Source: an uncultured Eubacteriales bacterium (GTDB taxonomy: Bacteria; Bacillota; Clostridia; Christensenellales; Aristaeellaceae). From it: DNA of 61,879 nt. The notes beneath the pieces were generated by a model that worked only from the letters and a program-made list of their open reading frames with translations, was not told the origin of the DNA and searched no databases. The stretch spans positions 1 to 61,879 of the forward strand of contig CADCJO010000011.1 of assembly GCA_902801765.1 (NCBI GenBank). Direction: 5' to 3'. The position numbers and the translations under genes were made by a program. Below are positions 17,019 through 26,722 of this stretch, piece by piece (within the stretch, counting starts at the first letter, position 1; the number at the start of each line of letters is the position of its first letter).

Positions 17019-18401
17019 TTACAGGCTGTAGTTGCACTTGTCAATAGCGGTCTGGAACAGTTTTTCGATTTCGGCGTCCACGTCGGTGCCGTCGGGCACG
17101 GTCAGGCAGGCGGGCAGCAGGGCGGCCGCTTCGTCACGGGCGGTGGAGGAGCCGTTGAAGGCGGGAGAGGTGTAGTAAGCGTCCTGCTGCTCCAGGCAGA
17201 CCTTGGCGCTCAGGGCGGACACGTAGTCGCCGCCGTCAGCCTTGGCCAGGAAGTCGGCGTACACTTCGTTGCCGGTGACGGACTTGATGACGGGCACATA
17301 GCCGGAGGCCATGGAGAATTCCGCCTGGAAGTCCACGTTGGTGGTGAGGAACTTGACGAACAGCCAGGAGGCGATCACTTCCTGCTCGTTGGCCTTCTTG
17401 AAGATGCACAGAGAGGGGCCCTGGGAAATGACCTTCCGGTTGTCGGGATTGGCCTGGGGAATGGTGGCGATGCCCACTTCAAAGGGATAGTTGCCATCGT
17501 CGCCCTTGGCGGGACGCTGATAGGTGGCGCCGGCGGAGGAGCCGATGGACATGTAGCTCTTAATGTCGCTGGTGGAGGTGAACAGGCCGGAGGTGTAAGC
17601 GCCGTACAGTTTCTGGGTAGTCAGGTAGCCTTCCTGATACCATTCGCGGAACTGCTTGACGAAGGCGCGGTTTTCTTCGGTGTTGAACAGGAAATGGGGT
17701 TCGGTGGCGCTGGTGTAGGGGGTCTGCAGCTGTTCGGTCATGGTGATGAACCAGTTGGCTTCGCTGTCATAGCCCAGCGGGATGCTCATGGGGTCGATCT
17801 CCACGATCTTGGCGCAGACCTGCTCCAGTTCGTCCCAGGTGGTGGGAACGGGAATATTGTTGGCATCAAAGAAGGTCTTGTTGTAGTACAGCACTTCGGT
17901 GGACTTGCTCAGCGGCATGGTGTACATTTTGCCGTCGCCGAACTGCAAGCCTTCGTTGTAGTAGCCTTCGATGAAGTCGGCCTTCTGCTCCGCGGTCAGG
18001 CCCAGGATCTCGGTGGTGCCGTCGGCGCGGGTGATTTCGGCGTCGCTGTCGATGTACTTGTCCAGGGTCTGCACGGCCTTGGCCAGGTTGTACAGGGCCA
18101 CGTGGTCGGGATAGCAGTAGGCGATGTTGGGCTGCGTGCCCACGGTGATTTCGGTGGACACCTGGTCGCGCACATCGTCATAGCTGCCCACGGCGGTGTA
18201 CTGCACGTGGATGTTGGGATACAGCTTGTTGAATTCTTCGATGTAGGCGTCCAGCACGCTGACCAGGTTGGCGCCCATGGTGTGGTAGAAGGTGATAGTC
18301 ACGTCGCTGCCGTCATAGGCGGGAGCGGCCTCGGCGGAGGCGAAGCTGCATACGCTCAGCAGCATCACGAGAAGCAGGAGCATGGAGACGATTTTCTTCA
18401 T
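17019..18401 (-). CDS. ABC importer solute-binding protein, Ugp/CUT1 type
   Basis: A 460-residue extracellular binding protein (family 1). The signal peptide ends in ASA-EA; the Cys in the leader is preceded by Val, so there is no good lipobox and membrane anchoring is uncertain. The mature start (ITFYHTMG) and the later VGSYDD are reminiscent of UgpB, the glycerol-3-phosphate and phosphodiester binder, but substrate cannot be assigned from this. It follows the two permeases after a 161-bp gap holding a strong hairpin repeat and a weak promoter-like TATAAC. It is the fourth gene of the probable operon. Confidence 0.85.
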   Translation of the reverse strand: MKKIVSMLLLLVMLLSVCSFASAEAAPAYDGSDVTITFYHTMGANLVSVLDAYIEEFNKLYPNIHVQYTAVGSYDDVRDQVSTEITVGTQPNIAYCYPDHVALYNLAKAVQTLDKYIDSDAEITRADGTTEILGLTAEQKADFIEGYYNEGLQFGDGKMYTMPLSKSTEVLYYNKTFFDANNIPVPTTWDELEQVCAKIVEIDPMSIPLGYDSEANWFITMTEQLQTPYTSATEPHFLFNTEENRAFVKQFREWYQEGYLTTQKLYGAYTSGLFTSTSDIKSYMSIGSSAGATYQRPAKGDDGNYPFEVGIATIPQANPDNRKVISQGPSLCIFKKANEQEVIASWLFVKFLTTNVDFQAEFSMASGYVPVIKSVTGNEVYADFLAKADGGDYVSALSAKVCLEQQDAYYTSPAFNGSSTARDEAAALLPACLTVPDGTDVDAEIEKLFQTAIDKCNYSL

Positions 18402-18493
18402 CTTGATTTTCCTTCCTTCCTTTTTTGAGTAATGATGGATATGTTATAGGCAAAAAGCCAAATAACCAATAGAGAAACAATGCAAGCTCTTAT

Positions 18494-18559
18494 CGGCTTT
18501 TTCGGAAGGGGGTCTGGGGTAAACCGCTTTTTGGCCTGCAAAAAGCGGTTTCCCCCAGA
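18494..18559. repeat. GGGGGAAACC hairpin family, copy 1
   Basis: A stem TCTGGGGTAAACCGCTTTTTG pairs with CAAAAAGCGGTTTCCCCCAGA, preceded by the family flank TTTTCGGAAGGGGG. It abuts the stop codon of the inner permease and precedes the binding-protein gene. There it could stabilise mRNA ends or partly terminate transcription. Confidence 0.8.
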
Positions 18560-18562
18560 AAC

Positions 18563-19456
18563 TTACCCCTTAATGCCGCTCCTGCTCACACCGCTCATGA
18601 TGTACTTGCGCAGGAACACGAACACCAGGAACAAGGGTGCGCTGACCAGGGCCACGGCGGCCATCTGGACGGGATAGTTCACGTCGCCCGTGGTGTCGGT
18701 AAACGCGTTGCGAAGGCCGTTGGTAATCAGCCGATGCGCCTCGTCGTTGGCCACCAGGCGGGGCCAGATGTAGCTGTTCCAGGCGCCCATCATTTTCAGG
18801 ATGGTGATGGAAATCAGCGTGGGCAGGGCCAGAGGCACCATGACCTTCCAGAGGTATTTCATGTCGCTGGTGCCGTCTACCTTGGCGGCCAGGTACAGCT
18901 CATTGGGGATCTGCAGGAAGTTCTGCCGCAGCAGGTAAATGTAGAACACGCTCACCAGGAAGGGCACGATCAGCACGGTGTAGGTATTGCGCCAGCCCAG
19001 GTTGGTGACGGTGGCGAAGTTGGTGATGGTGAACAATTCGCCGGGGATCATCATGGTGGCCAGCAGCGCGGCGAACAAAAGCTCCTTGCCCTTGAACTCC
19101 AGCCGGGCGAAGGCGAAGGCCGTGAAGATGGTGATGACCAGGGAAAGCAGGGTGGAAACAACGCCCACGATCATGGTATTTTTGAACAGGACGCCCAGGC
19201 TGGCCGTGGTGAAGGCGTCGGCGTAGTTGGAAATGAGCACCTGCGTGGGCCAGAAGGTGGGCGGGCTCAGGCGGTATTCCGCCAGGGACTTGAGCGAGGA
19301 AATAATCATCCAGTAAAACGGGAACAGCACGATGGCCGCCATGATCAGCAGAAACAGATACACGCCCGCCAGGGACAGGGCCTTGCTGATTTTCTGCCTG
19401 CCGGAGGTTTTCTGCATATCCCGGGCATGCATCACCTGCATGGTATTCTGTGACAT
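18563..19456 (-). CDS. ABC sugar importer permease, MalG/UgpE type
   Basis: A 297-residue inner-membrane protein with six predicted helices. The cytoplasmic EAA loop, which docks on the ATPase, reads ELYLAAKVDGTS followed by PLALP at about residues 190-215. The N-terminal region is hydrophilic. It is 15 bp downstream of its partner permease and before the binding protein. Family membership is clear; the transported solute is not. Confidence 0.92.
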   Translation of the reverse strand: MSQNTMQVMHARDMQKTSGRQKISKALSLAGVYLFLLIMAAIVLFPFYWMIISSLKSLAEYRLSPPTFWPTQVLISNYADAFTTASLGVLFKNTMIVGVVSTLLSLVITIFTAFAFARLEFKGKELLFAALLATMMIPGELFTITNFATVTNLGWRNTYTVLIVPFLVSVFYIYLLRQNFLQIPNELYLAAKVDGTSDMKYLWKVMVPLALPTLISITILKMMGAWNSYIWPRLVANDEAHRLITNGLRNAFTDTTGDVNYPVQMAAVALVSAPLFLVFVFLRKYIMSGVSRSGIKG

Positions 19457-19471
19457 ACCGAACCCTCCTTC

Positions 19472-20416
19472 TTAATAGTGCACGCGCTTCTTGCTCACCC
19501 ACAGGTTGATCAGGGTGACCACAAGAATGATGCCGAACAGGATCAGCGCCGCGGCGCTGGCCCGGCCCTGGTTGTTGCTGGCCAGGGAATCATAGATCAG
19601 GCCCACCATGGTGTTGAGCCGGTGGGCGTCGTGCACCGGGCCCATGGATTCGCCGAAGATACCCACGATGGAAGTATACTCCTTGAACCCGCCGATGAAG
19701 CCGGTGATGACCACGTAAGCCAGCATGGGCGACAGCAGCGGCACGGTGATCTTGGTCAGCACCCGCCAGCGGGGCGTGGAGTCCACCTTGGCGGCTTCGT
19801 AATACTGCTTGTTGATGCTGGTGAGTCCACCCAGCAGAATGAGGATTTTGAAGGGCAGGGCGTTCCAGACGATGTACACGATCAGCACGAACATGTTGGC
19901 CCAGTAATCCGAGCCGGAGTTGATCCAGTTGACCCAGTTTCCGCCGAAGAAGCGGATGATGTCGTTCACGATGCCGTAGCTGCTGATCAGCGGACGGCGG
20001 GTGCCCACGCTGCCGATCACGTTGAACATGGCGGCGAACACCATGCCGATGGCGATGGAGTTGGTCACGTAGGGCAGGAAAAAGATGGTCTGCAATGCTT
20101 TCTGCAAAGGCTTGATGGCGTTGAGCGCTACGGCGATCAAAAGCGCCAGGACGGTGGAAACCGGCACCGTGATCAGGCACAGCAGGATGGTGTTGGTCAG
20201 GGCCTGCTGAAACTCCGCGTTCTGGGCGACCTTGGTAAAGTTGCCGATCCCGAACCTGAACGACGCTTCGCCGCCGATATTCGCCAGGCCGCTGTAATCC
20301 TCCATGAACGCCATGGCGACCGTGTTGATGATGGGCCACACCGTGAACACCAGCAGCAGCACGATGGCAGGCGCCAGGTACAGCCAGGCTTTCCATTGCT
20401 GTTTGCTTTCTACCAT
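19472..20416 (-). CDS. ABC sugar importer permease, MalF/UgpA type
   Basis: A 314-residue inner-membrane protein whose EAA loop is EAAKVDSTPRWRVLTKITVP. It starts 1 bp after the stop codon of the ATPase gene, so translation is probably coupled. With the 18563-19456 permease it forms the heterodimeric channel of a CUT1 importer. Confidence 0.92.
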   Translation of the reverse strand: MVESKQQWKAWLYLAPAIVLLLVFTVWPIINTVAMAFMEDYSGLANIGGEASFRFGIGNFTKVAQNAEFQQALTNTILLCLITVPVSTVLALLIAVALNAIKPLQKALQTIFFLPYVTNSIAIGMVFAAMFNVIGSVGTRRPLISSYGIVNDIIRFFGGNWVNWINSGSDYWANMFVLIVYIVWNALPFKILILLGGLTSINKQYYEAAKVDSTPRWRVLTKITVPLLSPMLAYVVITGFIGGFKEYTSIVGIFGESMGPVHDAHRLNTMVGLIYDSLASNNQGRASAAALILFGIILVVTLINLWVSKKRVHY

Positions 20417-20417
20417 A

Positions 20418-21521
<1,104 letters not shown>

Positions 21522-21609
21522 TGGATATCCCTTCCTCCTTTGCAAATGAGGTGATGGAGCAAATATACTTCACGCGCGCCCCGCGCAGGGCGGCGGCAAG
21601 ATACAAATT

Positions 21610-22371
21610 TCAATACTTTTCCCGCTGCGCGATCTCCGCGGCGATTTCCGCCTTGAAGGCGGCCAGTTCTTCCGGCGTTTCAAAGATTTTCTGGCTGGCC
21701 TCGTCAATGGCTACCGTGCCCGCCAGCAGGTCGTGAATCAGGGAATGGGTGGGTGTGGCGGCCATGACGATGATTTCCGTCATCAAGATCAACCCAATCA
21801 CCACCGGGCCCACGATGCCGATGGTGCCCCAGTAGATCATCAGAAGAATCAGCACGGGGATCATGGTCTCGATGGTGTATTTGCCCAGGATCGCGCGGAT
21901 GAACAGCGTGGGGCCGTGCACCCGCGTGCCGTCCGCTTTCATCAGACCCAGCCCGAAGATTTTTTTGCCCACCGTCTGCCCGTCGCCCAGCTTCAAGGGA
22001 ATCAAAAATTCCCAGATCAGATATGCAAAAAAGAAACCCAGAGAGAGAATCAGCACGGACAGTTGCAGCATCATCTGGTGAGCGCGCAGGGCTTTCACGT
22101 CAGCGTTCATGGCGGCAAAGGCTTCATCCACTCGTTGGGCTTCTTCGGGGGTCAGGGCTTCGTATTCCGTCAGGGTCATTCGCAGATCGACCTGGTACTC
22201 CTGGCCGTAGCGCTCGTAGCTCTCGTTTACCGTCCGGTTGTACCCATCGTATCCCAGCAGCGCGGACAGGCCCCAGGCAATCAGCACGGTGATCACGCTG
22301 AGCAAAATACCGTCAAACAAAAAGGCGGAGATACGCTTCCACATGCTGGCCTTCTGCAAATCATACACCAT
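21610..22371 (-). CDS. RDD-family membrane protein
   Basis: The start is ATG 22371, with a GGGGGAGA upstream, giving 253 residues. The N-terminal WKRISAFLFDG carries the Arg and Asp that name the RDD family, and a second half repeats similar helices with a GKKIFGLGLMK loop. About four to five membrane helices are predicted, with a charged loop at about residues 55-95. RDD proteins are found with diverse roles, including sodium/proton exchange in some; no role can be fixed here. It lies 88 bp upstream of the importer operon. Confidence 0.8.
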   Translation of the reverse strand: MVYDLQKASMWKRISAFLFDGILLSVITVLIAWGLSALLGYDGYNRTVNESYERYGQEYQVDLRMTLTEYEALTPEEAQRVDEAFAAMNADVKALRAHQMMLQLSVLILSLGFFFAYLIWEFLIPLKLGDGQTVGKKIFGLGLMKADGTRVHGPTLFIRAILGKYTIETMIPVLILLMIYWGTIGIVGPVVIGLILMTEIIVMAATPTHSLIHDLLAGTVAIDEASQKIFETPEELAAFKAEIAAEIAQREKY

Positions 22372-22490
22372 GGGCGCGTCTCCCCCTCTCCCACTTTTCC
22401 GCGAACGAATTCTGTACATAACTTACTTGATTTTATTATACAAAAAATCACGCAAAAAATCTATATTGTAACAAAATTTTTAGAATTAGA

Positions 22491-22982
22491 CTGTTAACAT
22501 TCATGTTGTGAAGGGTGAAAAACAAAGACGAGGCGAGGGCCTGTGCGGCCCTCGTTCACCTGCACCAGGAGATTTCATCTCCTGGACCTCAATAGCGGAT
22601 ATTGCTTGATTTGTAACATCTGCTTGCTTCCCGCTGATATTTGGAGAAACGCGAAAGTTTGGCTTGGTACTGTGGTGCTTCTGGCCCGGCGGCTGAAAGC
22701 CGCCAACCCGGATGCTTTGCATCCGGGGAAAGCCTGGGAACAATCCCGAGGGGAAAGTGAACTTTCCCCTTGGGATTTTCCCGGCTTTCTTGGGCCAGAA
22801 GCCCTCAAACTTTTCGTATCCCCAGCGCGGCAGGCGGAGCATGTCTGCTTATCCCGAAAACGTAATATCGCCAGTTGCGGGTCCAGGGCGGTCACCGCCC
22901 TGGTTGGGGTCTGGGGCGAACAGCCCCAGCGTAATCTACTCTTTGGATTTGAAATTCATCCTTGAAAGCAAACTTGTTAGTA
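22491..22982 (+). repeat. Long multi-hairpin intergenic element, copy 2 (full length)
   Basis: This non-coding stretch fills most of the gap between the RDD gene and thiI. In order it has CGAGGGCC/GGCCCTCG (22534-22554) and CCAGGAGAT/ATCTCCTGG (22565-22585). An outer 11-bp stem then pairs 22677-22687 with 22792-22802. It encloses GGCGGCT/AGCCGCC (22688-22704), CCCGGATGC/GCATCCGGG (22707-22727) and a long hairpin (22728-22789). CCAGGGCGG/CCGCCCTGG (22883-22903) and CTGGGGC/GCCCCAG (22911-22929) follow. The ends carry CTGTTAACA and ACTTGTTAG. Several ORFs cross it, but they run through the palindromes and have no ribosome sites. Confidence 0.9.
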
Positions 22983-22993
22983 ATATAAATAGT

Positions 22994-23024
22994 GAAGGAA
23001 GCCGTCTTTTCAACAGCTTCCTTC
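22994..23024 (-). terminator. Hairpin after thiI, possible terminator
   Basis: On the complement GAAGGAAGC pairs with GCTTCCTTC just beyond the thiI stop. The downstream bases (ACTATTTAT) are only moderately T-rich, so termination may be partial. Confidence 0.5.
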
Positions 23025-23030
23025 AAAGCA

Positions 23031-24182
23031 TTACAATTCCACGATTTCCGTATTATCGATAGCGGCCTGAATCAAAGCTTCCTGGTCGAGGGCGTTTTCA
23101 CCCTTCTGAATCAGGGCTTCCTTGGGCTTGGTGGCTGGATGGCGGGGAGTAAAGACCGTGCAGCAGTCCTCATAGGGCAGGATGGAGGTTTCATAGGTGC
23201 CGATCTTCCGGGCATACTCCATGATGTCGATTTTGTCAAAGCCGATAAGGGGGCGATAGACCGGCATAGTCTTCACCACTTCGTTGGTGGTGATCAGCGC
23301 TTCCATGGTCTGGCTGGCCACCTGGCCGATGGATTCGCCGGTGATCAAGGCCATGGCCTCTTCCTTTTGCGCGATGCGCTCGGCAATGCGCATCATGTAG
23401 CGCCGCATAATGAGGGTGGTGTAATCCTCCGGGCATTTTTCGTGAATCTGCATCTGAATCTCGGTGAAGGGCACCACATAGACCTTCAGCCCGCAGCAGT
23501 ATTCGGACAGGATTTTGGCTAAATCCAGCACCTTCTGCTTGGCAAATTCGCTGGTATACGGGAAGGAATGATAGTGCACCGCCACCAGCTGCACGCCGCG
23601 CTTGGCGATCATGTAGCCCGCTACCGGGCTGTCAATGCCGCCGGAAAGCAGCAGCGCCGCCTTGCCGCCGGTGCCCACCGGCATACCGCCCACGGCGGGG
23701 TACACCGTGCAGTACAGATACGCCTGATCGCGGATTTCGATGGAGAGCACGTGCTCCGGCTTGCGCACGTCCACCTTCAAATGGTCTTCGTTACGCATCA
23801 GCACGTATTCGCCCACCTGCATATTGATCTGGGGAGAGGTGAGGAAATAGTGCTTGTCCGCCCGGCGGGCCTCCACCTTGAAGGTGCCCGAGAGGCCCTT
23901 CATCAGCTCGTTGGCCTGTTCGCAGATACCCTCGAAGTTGTCCTTTTCCATTTCAATGGCGGGTGCGATGGAGTGCACGCCGAACACCTTCGCCACCCGC
24001 TGCATGCATCCCTCAAAGTCCTCCGCGTCGCTGATGAAAATGCGGGCGTCGTGGAGCCACACCTGGCCCCCGAAGGGCTTGGCCGCTTCCCTGACCCGCT
24101 TGACCAGGGCTTTCAGAAAGTAAGGCCGGTTCAGACCCTTCAAATAAATTTCGCCGTAGCGAACCATGAGCAGTTTTCGCAT
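23031..24182 (-). CDS. thiI: tRNA 4-thiouridine synthase ThiI
   Basis: A 383-residue cytosolic enzyme that activates U8 of tRNA and inserts sulfur. The N-terminal ferredoxin-like region and THUMP domain (about 1-165) bind the tRNA acceptor end. The PP-loop SGGIDSPVA near residue 180 adenylates the uridine, and conserved cysteines follow in a CCTVFTPRHP segment. There is no C-terminal rhodanese domain, so sulfur must be delivered directly by a desulfurase, as in Bacillus with NifZ. That partner is encoded 15 bp upstream. Confidence 0.95.
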   Translation of the reverse strand: MRKLLMVRYGEIYLKGLNRPYFLKALVKRVREAAKPFGGQVWLHDARIFISDAEDFEGCMQRVAKVFGVHSIAPAIEMEKDNFEGICEQANELMKGLSGTFKVEARRADKHYFLTSPQINMQVGEYVLMRNEDHLKVDVRKPEHVLSIEIRDQAYLYCTVYPAVGGMPVGTGGKAALLLSGGIDSPVAGYMIAKRGVQLVAVHYHSFPYTSEFAKQKVLDLAKILSEYCCGLKVYVVPFTEIQMQIHEKCPEDYTTLIMRRYMMRIAERIAQKEEAMALITGESIGQVASQTMEALITTNEVVKTMPVYRPLIGFDKIDIMEYARKIGTYETSILPYEDCCTVFTPRHPATKPKEALIQKGENALDQEALIQAAIDNTEIVEL

Positions 24183-24197
24183 GGATTCTGACCCCTC

Positions 24198-25334
24198 TTA
24201 TCGACGTTGGTATTTGGACAAAACTGCGTATTGCCTTTTGATGGCCTCCACCGTCTGGCGCATTTCCTCTGCTGTGTTTTCCGGCGACAGGGAGAAGCGC
24301 AGGGCGGATTCGGCCAGCTTTTGCGGCGTGTGCATCGCCTTGAGCACCGGGCTGACCCGCTGTTTGAACGATGAGCAGGCTGACCCCATGCCCACATAAA
24401 CGCCTTCGCCCTCCAGCGCGTGGAGCATGGTTTCCGAACGCACAGGCGGGAGAGACACATTCAGGATATGCGGCGCGGACACGTCGCTGTCCGGGGCCGG
24501 GCCGTTGACCGCTGCCTCCGGAATCGCTTCCCGAATCAGCTGCCACAGCAGCAGCTTGTTTTCCCGCATTCCGTTTTCTTTGGGGTAGGCTTCTATCGCC
24601 GCCAGCAGGCCCGCGATGCCCGGCGTGTTTTCGGTGCCGGAGCGAAGCTGGCCCTCCTGTCCGCCGCCCACCTGCCGGGGCGTCAGCTGCACCCGCGGTC
24701 CCATCACCAGCGCGCCAATGCCTTTGGGCCCGTGGATCTTATGGCCGGACAGCGCGTAGGAATCCGCGCCGACGGCGGTCATATCGAAAGGCACCCGCAA
24801 AAAGCCCTGTACACCATCCACATGGAAATGGGCAGAGAGGGATTTCTCCTTGATGAGCGCGGCGATTTCTTTCAAAGGCTGGATCGCCCCGGTTTCATTG
24901 TTCACCTGCATACAGCACACCAGCGCTACCCGGTCGGACAGCAGCCCTTTCAGCGCCTCCAAATCCACCAGACCCAGGTGATCGTAGGGCATTTCCACTG
25001 GTTCCAGTCCGCATATTTGGCAGGCTTCCTTCACCGCCGGATGCTCTCCCGCGCTGAACAGCACCTGGCCGCCCCGGGCCTTGCCCGCCCGGCCAAAGAT
25101 GACCAGGTTGTCCGCCTCCGTGCCGCCGGAAAGGAACACGGTTTTGCTCCCCATCGGCGCGTGAACGGCTTTTAAAACTGCATCCCGGCAGTCCCGCATT
25201 TTTTTCTGCGCCGCCAGCGCGGGAGCGTACAAAGCGGAAGGATTGTAAAACTCCTCCCGCATACATGTCGTCATCGCTTCCACCGCCTGGGAACACACCC
25301 GTGTGGTGGCGCTGTTGTCAAGGTAAATAGGCAT
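24198..25334 (-). CDS. Cysteine desulfurase, NifS/NifZ-like
   Basis: A 378-residue PLP enzyme that removes sulfur from cysteine. The N-terminus YLDNSATT is typical of the family. The PLP-binding lysine lies in SGHKIHGPKG near residue 200, and the catalytic cysteine in GMGSACSS near residue 320. Its position immediately upstream of thiI, with no scaffold protein gene nearby, indicates that it serves tRNA thiolation and not general Fe-S assembly. Confidence 0.93.
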   Translation of the reverse strand: MPIYLDNSATTRVCSQAVEAMTTCMREEFYNPSALYAPALAAQKKMRDCRDAVLKAVHAPMGSKTVFLSGGTEADNLVIFGRAGKARGGQVLFSAGEHPAVKEACQICGLEPVEMPYDHLGLVDLEALKGLLSDRVALVCCMQVNNETGAIQPLKEIAALIKEKSLSAHFHVDGVQGFLRVPFDMTAVGADSYALSGHKIHGPKGIGALVMGPRVQLTPRQVGGGQEGQLRSGTENTPGIAGLLAAIEAYPKENGMRENKLLLWQLIREAIPEAAVNGPAPDSDVSAPHILNVSLPPVRSETMLHALEGEGVYVGMGSACSSFKQRVSPVLKAMHTPQKLAESALRFSLSPENTAEEMRQTVEAIKRQYAVLSKYQRR

Positions 25335-25354
25335 CGTTAGTTCTCCGAGTATAA

Positions 25355-25454
25355 GGATTTGAGTTCTAAGTTCTCAGTTCCAAGTTCTAAGCAAAGAATG
25401 GTGCGCTGTCAGTTTACCAGCCAATCCAAGCTTGGAACTTGGAACTTGAAACTT
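25355..25454. repeat. Palindromic array of AGTTC-type repeats, copy 1
   Basis: Direct repeats of TTCTAAG/TTCCAAG-like units (about 25363-25392) are mirrored by CTTGGAACTT units (about 25428-25452), so the whole can fold into one long imperfect hairpin. A related array is at 50829-50912. It lies just upstream of the desulfurase start. Confidence 0.65.
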
Positions 25455-25570
25455 ATACTAAACTCAAGCTGAAAATGTATCAGATTTGGGATGGATTTTG
25501 CGCCGTGGCTATGCTGAATGGAGGGAGGCGTAGCAGCGCTACGTTGACCGGTTTAGATTGAGTTTAGTAT
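25455..25570. mobile_element. 116-bp MITE-like element with 13-bp perfect terminal inverted repeats
   Basis: ATACTAAACTCAA (25455-25467) is repeated exactly inverted at 25558-25570. The interior has a CGTAGC/GCTACG hairpin near 25529-25543 and no ORF. The size and perfect ends suggest a non-autonomous mobile element. It lies between the desulfurase gene and the next gene on the same strand. Confidence 0.65.
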
Positions 25571-25581
25571 TAGAACTGAAA

Positions 25582-26139
25582 TTAGTTATTCTGCCACACG
25601 CCCTGAGCCAGGGTTTTCTTGATGAGGCCGGTCATTTCCTCGCTGGGCTCGATGATGATGATGCGCTTCTGTCCGTCCTTCTGGAAGAAGAAATACAGCA
25701 ATTCGGCTTCCCGGTTCAGGAACCAGTTGGTGCGCTTGATGCCCTGCATGTTGATATAACGGTTGAAGGAGCCGGAAGAAACCAGTCCGCAGGCTTCCAC
25801 GTTCTTGATGTTCATGGTGCCCAGGTTCTTGCGCTTTTTGTTGTTGAACACCTGGGCGAAATCCATCTGGCCGTTGGTGAAGGTGTATTCATATTCCATC
25901 TTCACCCGATCCCGGTAGAGAAACATGCCGAACGCCGCCGCGCCAAGCACCAGCATTCGGGCAAGCACCAGGAAGAAATCCAAGCTGAAGCCCGTCTGCT
26001 GCAATACCGCGCCGATGGTGGCGAAGTCCAGCAGCGCCAGCGCACCGAAAATCACCATGATTACGTTCGCCAGAATGTAGAGCGCTGTCTGCGTTCCCCG
26101 GTTCTGCTTCGTTACCACTTCTTCCAGAAAAGCGTCCAT
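25582..26139 (-). CDS. Conserved membrane-anchored protein, DUF6106-like
   Basis: A 185-residue protein with two predicted membrane helices (about 19-42 and 52-74) followed by a cytosolic alpha/beta domain. The features (EYEYTFTNGQMD, then NIKNVEACG) resemble small Clostridial proteins of DUF6106 type; that assignment is from memory of the pattern. No catalytic motif is visible. It sits between a MITE-like element and the phosphatase-like gene, 39 bp downstream of the latter. Confidence 0.6.
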   Translation of the reverse strand: MDAFLEEVVTKQNRGTQTALYILANVIMVIFGALALLDFATIGAVLQQTGFSLDFFLVLARMLVLGAAAFGMFLYRDRVKMEYEYTFTNGQMDFAQVFNNKKRKNLGTMNIKNVEACGLVSSGSFNRYINMQGIKRTNWFLNREAELLYFFFQKDGQKRIIIIEPSEEMTGLIKKTLAQGVWQNN

Positions 26140-26178
26140 TTGAATAGCCCTCCTTTAATCGTTTGCCTGCATTCCGTA

Positions 26179-26628
26179 TCAAATAAAGAATAACGTTACC
26201 AATGATCCCACGATCACGCCGCCGATCACTTCCAGGGGGGTGTGACCTACCAGCTCCTTGAGCTGTTTTTCCGTGATGGGTTTTCCTTCTACCAGCACCT
26301 GGGACACGATCTGGTTGAGCACCTCTCCCTGCTTGCCAGTTTCGCGGCGCACGCCCATGGCGTCGTAAATCACCACAGCCGCCAGGGCGAACGCCAGGGC
26401 GAAGTGGGTCGAAGCCACCGTTTCCTTCACGGCGACGGACAGCATCAGCGAAAACACGAACGCGCTGTGGGAGGACGGCATGCCGCCCATGCCGAACCAC
26501 CGCCGCCAGTCGAACTTCTTATCCAGCCACAGTGAAATCAACACCTTAATCGCCTGGGCGGCCCACCAGGAAACCACCGCGCATTTCAGCGGCATGTTAT
26601 TCCATAAGTCCACAAAAAACTGTCCCAT
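26179..26628 (-). CDS. Divergent PAP2-family membrane protein (YuiD/DUF212-like)
   Basis: A 149-residue membrane protein carrying the reduced PAP2 phosphatase motifs of the DUF212 group: GGMPSSHSAF, then YDAMGVRRETGKQ, then GHTPLEVIGG. In the PAP2 family these histidines and arginine handle phosphate on lipids; the substrate of this subgroup is unknown. Its neighbour ispA makes prenyl diphosphates, so a prenyl-phosphate substrate is a reasonable guess. Confidence 0.85.
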   Translation of the reverse strand: MGQFFVDLWNNMPLKCAVVSWWAAQAIKVLISLWLDKKFDWRRWFGMGGMPSSHSAFVFSLMLSVAVKETVASTHFALAFALAAVVIYDAMGVRRETGKQGEVLNQIVSQVLVEGKPITEKQLKELVGHTPLEVIGGVIVGSLVTLFFI

Positions 26629-26722
26629 AGTACCTCTCTATCCTTATTGTGCCATAACGCTCGGCGTCTTTCCCTTGCGGGAGCCGCCGAGACGGTTAAT
26701 TGGCTTTCAGCCAATTTCCTCG

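Noticed and set aside
22543-23062. Several overlapping ORFs of 100-140 codons
   Set aside because: All run through the palindromes of the multi-hairpin element, lack ribosome sites and have composition set by the stems.
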